Assembly: GCA_035719105.1 (NCBI GenBank)
Contig: DASTGN010000009.1
Location: 124,001-188,000 of the forward strand
Reading direction: 5' to 3'
Length of the DNA: 64,000 nt
Origin: UBA8389 sp035719105
GTDB taxonomy: Bacteria; Bacteroidota; Bacteroidia; Bacteroidales; UBA1402
Position numbers and translations under genes: made by a program. Shown piece by piece: positions 53,279-61,763 of the stretch. The notes under the pieces are model-generated. The model was not told where the DNA came from. It saw only the letters and a program-made list of their open reading frames with translations, and ran no database searches. Each line of letters begins with the position of its first letter. The first letter of the stretch is position 1.

Positions 53279-55237
53279 CTAATTTAACATGACTTGGCCA
53301 CCAGTGATGGGAAGTGATTGTCCCGTTTCACCGCATTGATCCATTAAATAAAGGGCACCTTTGGTAACGTCTTCGGGTGAACAACCTTTTTTCATCGGAA
53401 CCTGAGCCAAATAAAACGCTTTTACATCTTCAACGGATTTGGCACCAGGTACTTTCCCGGCATTCAGGTATTGTACGAACAAACCGTTAACGGGATCGCT
53501 CCAAAGCGGACCTTCGTAAAAGTTGCCCGGACAGATGGAGTTTACCTTGATGCGATCGGGAGCGAGTTCCAATGCAAACGACTGCGTGAGCCCCACTCCA
53601 CCGAATTTTCCGCCTGCATAGGCAAAATTTGCCTTGCTCCCTCTCAGACCAGACTTGGAATTGATTTGGATGATGTCGGCAAAATAATCTGGTGCGTATT
53701 TCGTTTGCAACTTCATGACACGACTCACGACTTTGGTGCAATAGAAATAAGCGTTGTAATTGATTTTTGTGACGAAGTCGAAGTTCTCAGGAGTCATGTC
53801 GTCCAAACCACCTGCACGGAGCACTCCAGCATTGCTGATGAAGCAGTCGATGGCACCGAAGTTGCAAATGGTCTCGTGCACCATCTTTTCGATGCTTGGA
53901 ATTTCGGAAACATTGGTTTTGACAAAAATGGCGCGATTGCTTTTTGCCAAAAGATTGAATTTTTCGACGGTGGCCATACCCACGACCTCGTTCATATCGG
54001 CCACCACAATGTTGGCGCCTTCCAGCAGCAAACAGCGGGCAATGCCTTCACCGAATCCTTGAGCAGCACCCGTCACGACAATGGTCTTGTTTTCTGCACG
54101 TCCTGCGGAGGCACCGGCAGCCACGCTGCGGCGGTAGTTTTCTACTTCCCAATTGTCGATAAAGTCAATTTGCTCCTGCGTCATAGGATGCGGACCACCA
54201 AAGGATTCAGCCAGGTAAGCAATCTTCATGGCGTCCTCAAACACGTCCAGAATGATGTCGCATTGCGCAGCATTGTCGCCGACTGCAACGATACCAATGC
54301 CTTTTAGCAAAATGACCTTGGGTTGGTAGCCATAGTTTGCTGTGAAGGCGGGAATCGCCTCAGCAGCTTCCTTCAAGATATCTGCTGGTTCATCCTGGTT
54401 GATGAAAAGATAATGAGATTTGCAATATACGATGGCATCAGGAGTAAACGGACGAGCAATCGCAGCATTACTTTCCAAGCTGTCGTAAAAATGTTTCACC
54501 AAAGCGTTCTTGCGCACTTTCAGAGTTTTAAGGCTCTCTTTTGAAAGTATTTGTCGAATGGCAGGAACGGTTTGTTCGGTGCAGGAACAGGTATCACGGG
54601 CTTCGGTCGGTACAGGTTTGACTACTGCTTTGTCCAACGTAGCGATGATGTGGGTGTAATGCGCTTTGATTTCTTCAATGCTATTGGCAGCCACGAATAT
54701 ACCGTGGTTCTGAAGCCAAATGACAGCAGGTTCTTCCTTGAATTTTAGGCGGAAAGCCTTGATGGAATCTTCCACTTTTTTGAAAAGAACGTATCCGGGA
54801 TCGGTGTACGATATGTAAAGTGCTTTTTCACCGAAAAGACGCTTCAAATCGGCTTCGGCGTTGTTGCCACACATCAAACCATTAACCGCTGTCGGATGCA
54901 AATGCACCACATAGCTGAACCCGATGGCGTTGTGCATCGAGGTTTCCACCGATGGACGCTTGCCTTTGGAAAGGGTTGCTACAGCAAGGTCGTTCTTAAC
55001 TTGTTCCTCACGCTCCACTGCATTGTCGCTGTAGGGACGTTCGGAAAGAATGTTGAGTTTGGCACGATCCAGAACGGCGAAACCGTCTTCGGTGATGGTG
55101 GCAAGCGAGGACCCACTCGCTTTAACCCAAAGTTTCTCAGCGTTTTTAAAGGACGTATTGCCACCGCCAGCGATAACAAAGCGGCTGTCAGCACCGTAAA
55201 AACGGGAAATATCGATTAAATCTTGAATTTCTTTCAT
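53279..55237 (-). CDS. Class II aldolase/short-chain dehydrogenase fusion (RhaEW-like)
   Basis: 652-residue two-domain enzyme. The N-terminal class II aldolase domain has GGGNTSFK (near 24), zinc His pair in VVHLHPTAV (near 109) and His in LQNHGIFVA (near 176). The C-terminal SDR domain (from about 385) has TGAAQGFGEG, SNAGV, catalytic Ser in INSKSG and YAGGK. This layout is that of the B. subtilis-type bifunctional L-rhamnulose-1-phosphate aldolase/L-lactaldehyde dehydrogenase, but no rhamnose isomerase or kinase is nearby, and the SDR domain could also act on a sugar phosphate. It overlaps the PHP gene by 4 bases. Confidence 0.85.
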   Translation of the reverse strand: MKEIQDLIDISRFYGADSRFVIAGGGNTSFKNAEKLWVKASGSSLATITEDGFAVLDRAKLNILSERPYSDNAVEREEQVKNDLAVATLSKGKRPSVETSMHNAIGFSYVVHLHPTAVNGLMCGNNAEADLKRLFGEKALYISYTDPGYVLFKKVEDSIKAFRLKFKEEPAVIWLQNHGIFVAANSIEEIKAHYTHIIATLDKAVVKPVPTEARDTCSCTEQTVPAIRQILSKESLKTLKVRKNALVKHFYDSLESNAAIARPFTPDAIVYCKSHYLFINQDEPADILKEAAEAIPAFTANYGYQPKVILLKGIGIVAVGDNAAQCDIILDVFEDAMKIAYLAESFGGPHPMTQEQIDFIDNWEVENYRRSVAAGASAGRAENKTIVVTGAAQGFGEGIARCLLLEGANIVVADMNEVVGMATVEKFNLLAKSNRAIFVKTNVSEIPSIEKMVHETICNFGAIDCFISNAGVLRAGGLDDMTPENFDFVTKINYNAYFYCTKVVSRVMKLQTKYAPDYFADIIQINSKSGLRGSKANFAYAGGKFGGVGLTQSFALELAPDRIKVNSICPGNFYEGPLWSDPVNGLFVQYLNAGKVPGAKSVEDVKAFYLAQVPMKKGCSPEDVTKGALYLMDQCGETGQSLPITGGQVMLN

Positions 55238-56397
55238 TTGGTTTTCAACTGAATAAGTTCGTCACCGAGGTGGATGAATTCAGAACGCCGACTGCGATCG
55301 GACTGCCCTTTAGCATCTACGTAACCTTGCAATCCTTGAGCCACCATGTGCTGATGGGCAGCTACCACGCAAGCACCTTCGTAATTGATTTGAAGCAGCT
55401 TCTCGGTGAGCGGTGTGTTATTGCGGGCAAAAAGTTCAATGGGTTCCATGGCAGGCGTGTTGTGTTCGCTTCCGAAAGTCACCACGAAACCTTGTTCGTG
55501 CAAATAAGTGGCATATTTTTCGAGCAACTCCAAACCATTACGGGTGGTAATGAATTCAACGGAGTTGAATCCACGCTCGGTCAGGGTTTGAGCCACTTTT
55601 TCAAGGTCACCTTCAAAATCGGTATATCCACCTTTGGCATCGTCTGCCAGGAAAGGATACGTGGGTATGCCACCGGCAGCCAGGATAATGTCGCAAACGG
55701 TCTGCATGGGCAAGAAAGCTTTAGGGTCTTCGGGCACAAAGGCAGCGCCGCCAGCTTTGAGCAGGTTGCCACGAATTTCGTTTTCGACCCCGGCAAAATC
55801 TTTAACCATTGATTTGAGGTCCTTGCCACCAAAAAGTTCGGCAAACAAAGCTTGAATGGCTGCCTCATCGTTGTCGCAGGCTTCGTATGCCTTGAGACGC
55901 AGTGCTTTTGCCAAATGGCGTTCACGAATGGAACCCATGGTGAGCTCATCGCGTATCCAGTTGAAATCCAGTTCGAAACCGGCATTGCAGGCTTTTAGGA
56001 CTTCATTGAGCTTGGCACACATGCTTTCAACCTGGGCATTGGCTTCTTCACGAACATTCTTCAACTGGGTGGCAAAGGGTTCGGCCAATTTGAAAGGATG
56101 GGACAAACCTTTACCGCTCAGATAGGTACGACCAGGATTTCCAGGATCGTTTACTTTTAACCCGGCTTTTTGATCGGCTTCGTTCAAGCTGATGAATTCG
56201 ATGTTGAACAAGGGGTACAACTGGCGACTGGCGCATTCTGTCGACCAGGCCTCATACCCAGCCGTGGTGTAGAAGTCGTTGATTCCAACGACGGAAACCC
56301 CCTCGGCAATGGCCATATCCAGCGCCTGAGTCAATTGACTGAAGGCGCTGAAGGAATATGGCGTATGTAAATGAGCGTTTACTTTTTTAATGTTCAT
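55234..56397 (-). CDS. PHP-domain metal-dependent hydrolase-like protein
   Basis: 387 residues starting MNIKKVNAHLHTPYSF: the HLHTPYSF motif (residues 9-16) is the first metal site of PHP phosphoesterases (histidinol-phosphatase/polymerase type), with further candidate ligands D41 in INDFYTT, E68 in NIEF and FGSEHNTP near 318. An inserted helical region (about 105-210) is charged and Lys/Glu-rich. It is plausibly a sugar-phosphate phosphatase serving the neighbouring aldolase and dehydrogenase, but that is inference. It follows E1 by 14 bases and overlaps the aldolase/SDR gene by 4 bases. Confidence 0.8.
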   Translation of the reverse strand: MNIKKVNAHLHTPYSFSAFSQLTQALDMAIAEGVSVVGINDFYTTAGYEAWSTECASRQLYPLFNIEFISLNEADQKAGLKVNDPGNPGRTYLSGKGLSHPFKLAEPFATQLKNVREEANAQVESMCAKLNEVLKACNAGFELDFNWIRDELTMGSIRERHLAKALRLKAYEACDNDEAAIQALFAELFGGKDLKSMVKDFAGVENEIRGNLLKAGGAAFVPEDPKAFLPMQTVCDIILAAGGIPTYPFLADDAKGGYTDFEGDLEKVAQTLTERGFNSVEFITTRNGLELLEKYATYLHEQGFVVTFGSEHNTPAMEPIELFARNNTPLTEKLLQINYEGACVVAAHQHMVAQGLQGYVDAKGQSDRSRRSEFIHLGDELIQLKTK

Positions 56398-56411
56398 ATT
56401 GGATTTTCCTT

Positions 56412-58871
56412 TTAAACACCAAGTTTAGCGCGACGAATGAATTCAGCATCGGTGAAATTTTGTCCTGGGACATAATCTTTCAAAGGCTGAATTTTTTCAT
56501 TGATCATATCCAGGAACCAGGATGGTTGTGGGAAGAAACTTTCTTCGAGTTCATAAGCAGGTGTAATCCAGTTTCTTGATCCAAGTACGCAAACTGGTGC
56601 GTCCAAATAATCAAAGCACAATGAACTGATGTTGGATGACAAATCGTTCAAGAAAGAACCACGCGCACAAGCATCGCTGGCTACGATGATTTTTCCGGTC
56701 TTTTTGACAGAAGCAATCACCTGGTCATAGTTAAACGGAACCATGGAGCGGGCATCAATGACTTCAGCAGACATACCGTATTTCTCTTCCAATTGTTGTG
56801 CGGCTTTCAATGCAGGATACAAGGTGTGACCAATGGTCAGGAACGTAATGTCCTTGCCTTCTTTTTTAACATCGGGTTCGCCAAAAGGAATTTCATAATA
56901 GCCTTCGGGCACACCACCGGTGTGGAATTGTTCGCCGATTTCGTAAATGCGCTGGCTTTCGAAGAAGACCACGGGATCTGTGCCTTGCAAAGCAGCGTTC
57001 ATCAAACCCTTTGCATCATAAGGAGTTACTGGGAAACAAACCTTGATTCCTGGAACTTGAGCAATGAAGGAAGTCCAGTCTTGAGAGTGTTGCGCACCGT
57101 ATTTGGAACCTACGGAAACACGCAGAACCACTGGCATTTTCAATACATTGCCACTCATGGCTTGCCATTTGGGCAACTGATTGAACAGTTCATCACCGCA
57201 ACGACCGATAAAGTCGCAATACATGATTTCAGGAATCACTCGACCGCCACACATGGCATAACCAATAGCAGTACCCACGATGGAGGCTTCTGAAATGGGT
57301 GAATTGAACAAACGGTGGTAAGGCAATGCTTCGGTCATTCCGCCATAAACCGCGAACGCACCACCCCAGTCACGGTTTTCTTCACCGTAAGCGACCAAGG
57401 AGGCATCTTTATAGAAACGATCCATAATGGCTTCGAAAATACCGTCACGGAGCTGAAATTGTTTCATTTTGCTGAACGGTTTGCCTTCAGCGTCAAAGGC
57501 GAAACGTTCCTTGGCAGCAATCTTCTTGACGCGAGAATTTTCGGCCAAAGGTTGAAGGACATCGGGTGTGGCGGTGGAAAAAGAATCCACAGAACCGTTG
57601 GAAAACATCATGTCACCAATGACTTGGGCGTTTTTCATTCGTGGGGAAACCTCATCATCAATGGATTTAAGGAACATTTCATAAACCAATGCTTTAATGT
57701 CGGCCCAAATTCCGTCAAGGTCTTTTTGGGTGGCGACTCCTGCTTCGATCATTTGTTTGCCGAAGGAATGGATGCAATCCTGAGCTTCCCAGGCTTCCAC
57801 TTCTTCTTTCGTGCGGTACGAAGAAGCATCCGAGGGGCTGTGGCCGCTGTAACGATAGGTCAGCACGTCCAATAAAACGGGGCCCTTTTTATCTTCAATA
57901 ATTTTACGTTTGCGTTTGTAAGCTTCAATGACAGCCAAAGGATTGTAACCATCCACGCGTTCAGCATGCATTTGGTCTGGATTTACCCCGGCACCGATAC
58001 GTGCGGCAACATCGTAACCCATGGTTTCGCCTTTGGTTTGGCCACCCATGCCGTATTGATTGTTCATGATGTTGATGATAACGGGCAATCCGCCTTTCAT
58101 GTCACCTGTCCAAAGTTTGTTGAACTGGTCCATGGTGGCAAAGCTCAAGCCTTCCCAAACCGGTCCGCACGCCATGGAAGCGTCACCGATGTTGGCAACA
58201 ACCATCCCTTTTTGACGATTTACTTTCTTGTATAAGGCTGCACCAACGGCAATATCGCCTGAACCGCCCACAATGGCGTTGTTCGGGTAAATGCCGAAGG
58301 GTGTGAAGAAAGCATGCATAGAACCACCCAATCCACGGTTGAAACCGGTTTCACGAGCAAAGATTTCGGCCAATGAACCGTAAACGAGAAAGCGGCGAGC
58401 CAATTCTTTGACTGTTCCTTTAAAGTCTTTTTTGACCACATTCAAAACGGCACCTTCAAAAAAGTTTTCCATCACATTCATCAAGTAAGCATCGTCACTC
58501 TGGTGAATGGCGCTCATGCCTTTGGCGATGATTTCACCGTGTGAACGGTGGCTACCAAAGATAAAATCGTCTACGGTCAACGTCCAGGCCATACCGACAG
58601 CTGCGGATTCCTGTCCGATGGAAAGGTGGGCAGGACCTGGGTGATTGTACGGAGTTCCGTTGTATTCTCCTTTGGTCTTGATCAGGTTGATCATGGTTTC
58701 GAACTCACGGATCAAAGCCATGTCATGGAAAATCGCCTTGAATTCCTCGACGGTGTAGTTGCCTTTTTCGTCTTTGACGGTTTTTTGATATTGATTTACT
58801 GGAATGGGTTGAAATTCAACGAATCCAGGTTTCCTCATTTCTTTTGGATCGATGTTTTGTACTTTTGGCAT
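56412..58871 (-). CDS. 2-oxoacid dehydrogenase E1, fused alpha and beta subunits
   Basis: 819-residue thiamine-diphosphate enzyme decarboxylating a 2-oxo acid (pyruvate, acetoin or branched-chain). The alpha half (about 40-420) has the TPP motif starting GDASMACGPVWEG (near 228) and ending near NIMNNQYGMGG, and the loop YRYSGHSPSDAS (near 340). The beta half (about 475-800) has YGEENRDWGGAF, NSPISEASIVGTAIGYA and HSQDWTSF. Fused E1 chains are common in Bacteroidota and Chlamydiota. Specificity cannot be decided by eye. It follows E3 by 15 bases in the E2-E3-E1 run. Confidence 0.92.
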   Translation of the reverse strand: MPKVQNIDPKEMRKPGFVEFQPIPVNQYQKTVKDEKGNYTVEEFKAIFHDMALIREFETMINLIKTKGEYNGTPYNHPGPAHLSIGQESAAVGMAWTLTVDDFIFGSHRSHGEIIAKGMSAIHQSDDAYLMNVMENFFEGAVLNVVKKDFKGTVKELARRFLVYGSLAEIFARETGFNRGLGGSMHAFFTPFGIYPNNAIVGGSGDIAVGAALYKKVNRQKGMVVANIGDASMACGPVWEGLSFATMDQFNKLWTGDMKGGLPVIINIMNNQYGMGGQTKGETMGYDVAARIGAGVNPDQMHAERVDGYNPLAVIEAYKRKRKIIEDKKGPVLLDVLTYRYSGHSPSDASSYRTKEEVEAWEAQDCIHSFGKQMIEAGVATQKDLDGIWADIKALVYEMFLKSIDDEVSPRMKNAQVIGDMMFSNGSVDSFSTATPDVLQPLAENSRVKKIAAKERFAFDAEGKPFSKMKQFQLRDGIFEAIMDRFYKDASLVAYGEENRDWGGAFAVYGGMTEALPYHRLFNSPISEASIVGTAIGYAMCGGRVIPEIMYCDFIGRCGDELFNQLPKWQAMSGNVLKMPVVLRVSVGSKYGAQHSQDWTSFIAQVPGIKVCFPVTPYDAKGLMNAALQGTDPVVFFESQRIYEIGEQFHTGGVPEGYYEIPFGEPDVKKEGKDITFLTIGHTLYPALKAAQQLEEKYGMSAEVIDARSMVPFNYDQVIASVKKTGKIIVASDACARGSFLNDLSSNISSLCFDYLDAPVCVLGSRNWITPAYELEESFFPQPSWFLDMINEKIQPLKDYVPGQNFTDAEFIRRAKLGV

Positions 58872-58886
58872 TGTAGTTGGTATTTA

Positions 58887-60242
58887 TTAAAATGCGAATA
58901 TTGTTTCTTTGAAAATTTCACTAACTGTGGGGTGTGGGAAAACGACTTCCTGCATTTCTGCCAAGGTCATTTCTTGTTCGATGGCCATACAGGCGCCGTA
59001 AATCATTTCACTGCAGGGGTTTCCCAACATGTGAACACCTAATATTTCACCATGTTTTTCCCCGATCAGTACCTTGCACAGACCACTACCGCCTTCGTTT
59101 TCGGCGACGAAACGTCCGGCATAAGCCATTGGCAATTTGGCGACCTGGTAGGCAATGCCTTTAGCTTTGGCAGCTTCTTCCGTCAGACCGACACCGGCTA
59201 CTTCAGGATTCGTGTATACTACGCCTGGAATGGCGTCGTAGCGCATCACATCGGTGCGTCCGGTCAAGTTGTTCACAACCACTTCGCCTTCGCGGCTGGC
59301 AGTGTGGGCCAATAAGGAGAATCCAGTCACATCCCCAGCAGCAAATACGTTAGGAACGTTGGTGCGCATCTTTTCGTCCACTTTGATACCTCCGCGATTC
59401 ATTTCCACCCCTAAGTTTTCGAGGCCGAAACCCTTGGTCACGGCACGGCGGCCAACGCTGACCAATATTTTTTCACCAGAGACGGTTTCCGTCTTGCCAT
59501 CCTTTTCGAATAGCACGTTGTTGCCTTCCACTTTTACTACTTTGGCGTTCAAATGATAGGTAATGCCTTTTTTGGCATAAATATCACGAAGCATGGCACT
59601 GATTTCAAAATCAAGGCCGCCCAAAATTTCGGGCAACATTTCAACCACGGTTACTTTAGTACCCAGGCTGTTATAAAAACTGGCGAATTCCATGCCGATG
59701 ACTCCTCCGCCGATGATGACCATGGTGGCTGGTTGTTCTTTCAACGCCAGTATTTCACGGTTCGTCAAAATGATGTCTCCTGCTTCGGCAATACCTGGAA
59801 TCGGGGGAACGAAAGCTTCGGAACCAGTGCAAATCAGGAGGTTGTTGCCCAAATAACTTTCACCATTGCAGGTGATTTCCACTCCCTTGGGCGTTCTGCC
59901 TTGAATCATCGCTTCACCTTTTACAACGGTAACGTGATGCATTTTCATCTTACTTTCAACACCGGCAACTAATTTTTTCACCACTTTGTCTTTACGAGCG
60001 GTGATTTTAGAAAAATCATAGCGGATGTTGTCACCGAATACGCCGTATTTGTCGCCATGAAGGGCATTTTCGTAGGTTTTTGCGCTGTATAGCAAGGTTT
60101 TGGTCGGAATGCAACCTTCGTTCAGGCAGACGCCTCCCATTTTTTCTTTTTCAAATAACAGGACGTTAAGCCCTTTGTGACCGGCGCGTTCTGCAGCCAC
60201 GTAACCGGCGGGGCCTCCGCCAATGATCAATAAATCAAACAT
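58887..60242 (-). CDS. lpdA: Dihydrolipoyl dehydrogenase (E3)
   Basis: 451-residue FAD disulfide oxidoreductase that reoxidises the lipoyl arm of E2 and makes NADH. FAD motif GGGPAGYVAAERAG (near 8), redox-active disulfide GGVCLNEGCIPTK (Cys41 and Cys46 by eye), NAD motif GGGVIGMEFASFYNSLG (near 178), central domain and the C-terminal HPTVSEIF with the catalytic His (near 439) are all intact. It is 12 bases after the E2 gene and 15 bases before E1, so the three complex subunits are made together. Confidence 0.96.
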   Translation of the reverse strand: MFDLLIIGGGPAGYVAAERAGHKGLNVLLFEKEKMGGVCLNEGCIPTKTLLYSAKTYENALHGDKYGVFGDNIRYDFSKITARKDKVVKKLVAGVESKMKMHHVTVVKGEAMIQGRTPKGVEITCNGESYLGNNLLICTGSEAFVPPIPGIAEAGDIILTNREILALKEQPATMVIIGGGVIGMEFASFYNSLGTKVTVVEMLPEILGGLDFEISAMLRDIYAKKGITYHLNAKVVKVEGNNVLFEKDGKTETVSGEKILVSVGRRAVTKGFGLENLGVEMNRGGIKVDEKMRTNVPNVFAAGDVTGFSLLAHTASREGEVVVNNLTGRTDVMRYDAIPGVVYTNPEVAGVGLTEEAAKAKGIAYQVAKLPMAYAGRFVAENEGGSGLCKVLIGEKHGEILGVHMLGNPCSEMIYGACMAIEQEMTLAEMQEVVFPHPTVSEIFKETIFAF

Positions 60243-60254
60243 ATTCGATTGGAT

Positions 60255-61589
60255 TTAAAAAATGTCGAGTTCCAAAGTTTCAATCTCGGTGGCAATTTGT
60301 TTTAGGAATCGGGTCGCTTCACCACCGTCCAACGAACGGTGATCGTAGGTGAGGCTTAAACCGATATACGGAACAAAAGCGTAGACTCCGTCTCCCAAAT
60401 CTTTTGGTCGTGGAACGATGGTGTTCACGCCCAAAATAGCCGATTGAGGCAGGTTGATGACCGGAGTAAACATTTCCACACCGTAGTTGCCAAGGTTGGA
60501 AACGGTGAATGTGGCAGCTTCTGCAGCCAACAATTCAGGAGCGATCGCACCTTTACGACAAGCTCCAGCCACTTCCTTAAGCTGATTGGCCAGACCCAAG
60601 ATGGATAAATCATCGGCATTGCGTACGGCTGGAACCATCAAACCGCGTTCTGTATCTACAGCCAGACCGAGGTGAACTTTGTTGAACATACGCATGCTTT
60701 CGCCCAAAAAGTGGGAATTCACGTTGGGGAATTTTTTCAATGCTTTGATGACGGCGAAGCACACCATATCGTTCAATGTAATGTTGGTGGTCAGCGTTCC
60801 GGCATCCATAGCCTTTTTCACTTTCTTACGAATTTCCATCATGCGACGGGCATCTGCACCCAAATGGTGGGTGAGCTGGGCCGAGTTCTGCAACGAAGTG
60901 TGCATCGCCTTGGCAATCAATTTGCGCATATTGGAGAGCTTCTTGTCTTCGAAATCCAAACCATAAACGGCATTGACAGGCGGTTGCAAGTCCGTGGATT
61001 TTGCTCTTCCGGCCAAACCGGTGCCTGTGGTTGGCTGAACACCTTCTTCGGCAGCAATTTTCTTGGCAAGCGGTGTCATTTTGGGGCGGTTGACCAATGC
61101 GGCTTGAACATCTTTTTCAATGACACGGCCGTTGGGGCCTGAACCAACCAATTGACCTGCTTCAATGGCTTCAGTAGCAGCCAGATTTTTGGCACGTGGG
61201 GAAACAAAACTGGCAGTGCCCTTGGTAGTAGGAACACTTACAGCCGCAGCAACGGGTTTTTCGGCTACCTGAGCGGCAGGAGTGGCAACCACTTCCACTG
61301 CAGGAGTGCTTGACGGAGCAGCATCGCCCAACAATGCGGCATAATCCTCGCCGGGTTGGCCAATGACCATCATGTTCAACAAAACGGGTACTTCGTCACC
61401 TTCGTTGTAAAAACAGTCCAAAACCACCCCATCGGTGGGAGCTTCTTCTTCAAAAGAAGCTTTGTCCGTTTCATACGAAAACAAAATGTCACCTTTATTT
61501 ACGGTGTCGCCTTTTTTCTTTTTGATTTCGGTGATGATGCAACTTTCCACCGATTGGCCCTGTTTGGGCAAAATAACTACTACAGCCAT
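60255..61589 (-). CDS. 2-oxoacid dehydrogenase E2 acyltransferase
   Basis: 444 residues from MAVVVILPKQGQSVES. One lipoyl domain (1-80) with the lipoylated K43 in ETDKASFEE; an Ala/Val/Pro-rich linker (about 85-130); E3/E1-binding domain (about 130-170, SPRAKNLAATEAIEAG region); and the acyltransferase core ending in LTYDHRSLDGGEA with the catalytic His. I reject the frame 16 codons longer because the upstream ATG would precede the mapped promoter element. First gene of the six-gene run E2-E3-E1-PHP-aldolase/SDR-SorE-like. Confidence 0.94.
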   Translation of the reverse strand: MAVVVILPKQGQSVESCIITEIKKKKGDTVNKGDILFSYETDKASFEEEAPTDGVVLDCFYNEGDEVPVLLNMMVIGQPGEDYAALLGDAAPSSTPAVEVVATPAAQVAEKPVAAAVSVPTTKGTASFVSPRAKNLAATEAIEAGQLVGSGPNGRVIEKDVQAALVNRPKMTPLAKKIAAEEGVQPTTGTGLAGRAKSTDLQPPVNAVYGLDFEDKKLSNMRKLIAKAMHTSLQNSAQLTHHLGADARRMMEIRKKVKKAMDAGTLTTNITLNDMVCFAVIKALKKFPNVNSHFLGESMRMFNKVHLGLAVDTERGLMVPAVRNADDLSILGLANQLKEVAGACRKGAIAPELLAAEAATFTVSNLGNYGVEMFTPVINLPQSAILGVNTIVPRPKDLGDGVYAFVPYIGLSLTYDHRSLDGGEATRFLKQIATEIETLELDIF

Positions 61590-61626
61590 GTGTGTATGAT
61601 TATGAATAATTAGTCTGAAAAACGTA

Positions 61627-61656
61627 CAAAAATACAAAAAGCACTTGTAAACACAA
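61627..61656 (-). promoter_or_regulatory. Promoter of the E2-E3-E1 operon
   Basis: Minus strand TTG (complement of 61654-61656), 19-base spacer, TATTTTTG (complement of 61627-61634), a full TAnnTTTG match. It overlaps the 3' arm and T tract of the upstream GH51 terminator. The E2 ATG follows after about 38 bases. Confidence 0.7.
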
Positions 61657-61660
61657 GTGC
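61641..61660 (-). terminator. Rho-independent terminator after the GH51 gene
   Basis: Perfect stem GCACTTGT/ACAAGTGC with a 4-base loop, followed on the minus strand by TTTTTGTATTTTTG. It lies about 100 bases past the GH51 stop. Confidence 0.8.
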
Positions 61661-61763
61661 CTTTGAGATAAATCCTTCCGATATTTTACAACACTGATTT
61701 ACAAATACTTAAAACATATAAGTATAACAACTTGTATATACATCTTTGCTAACTTGTAGCTAT

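Noticed and set aside
53471..54307. Open frame of 278 codons on the plus strand
   Set aside because: Antisense to the aldolase/SDR gene, whose motifs are intact; no promoter or recognisable protein features.
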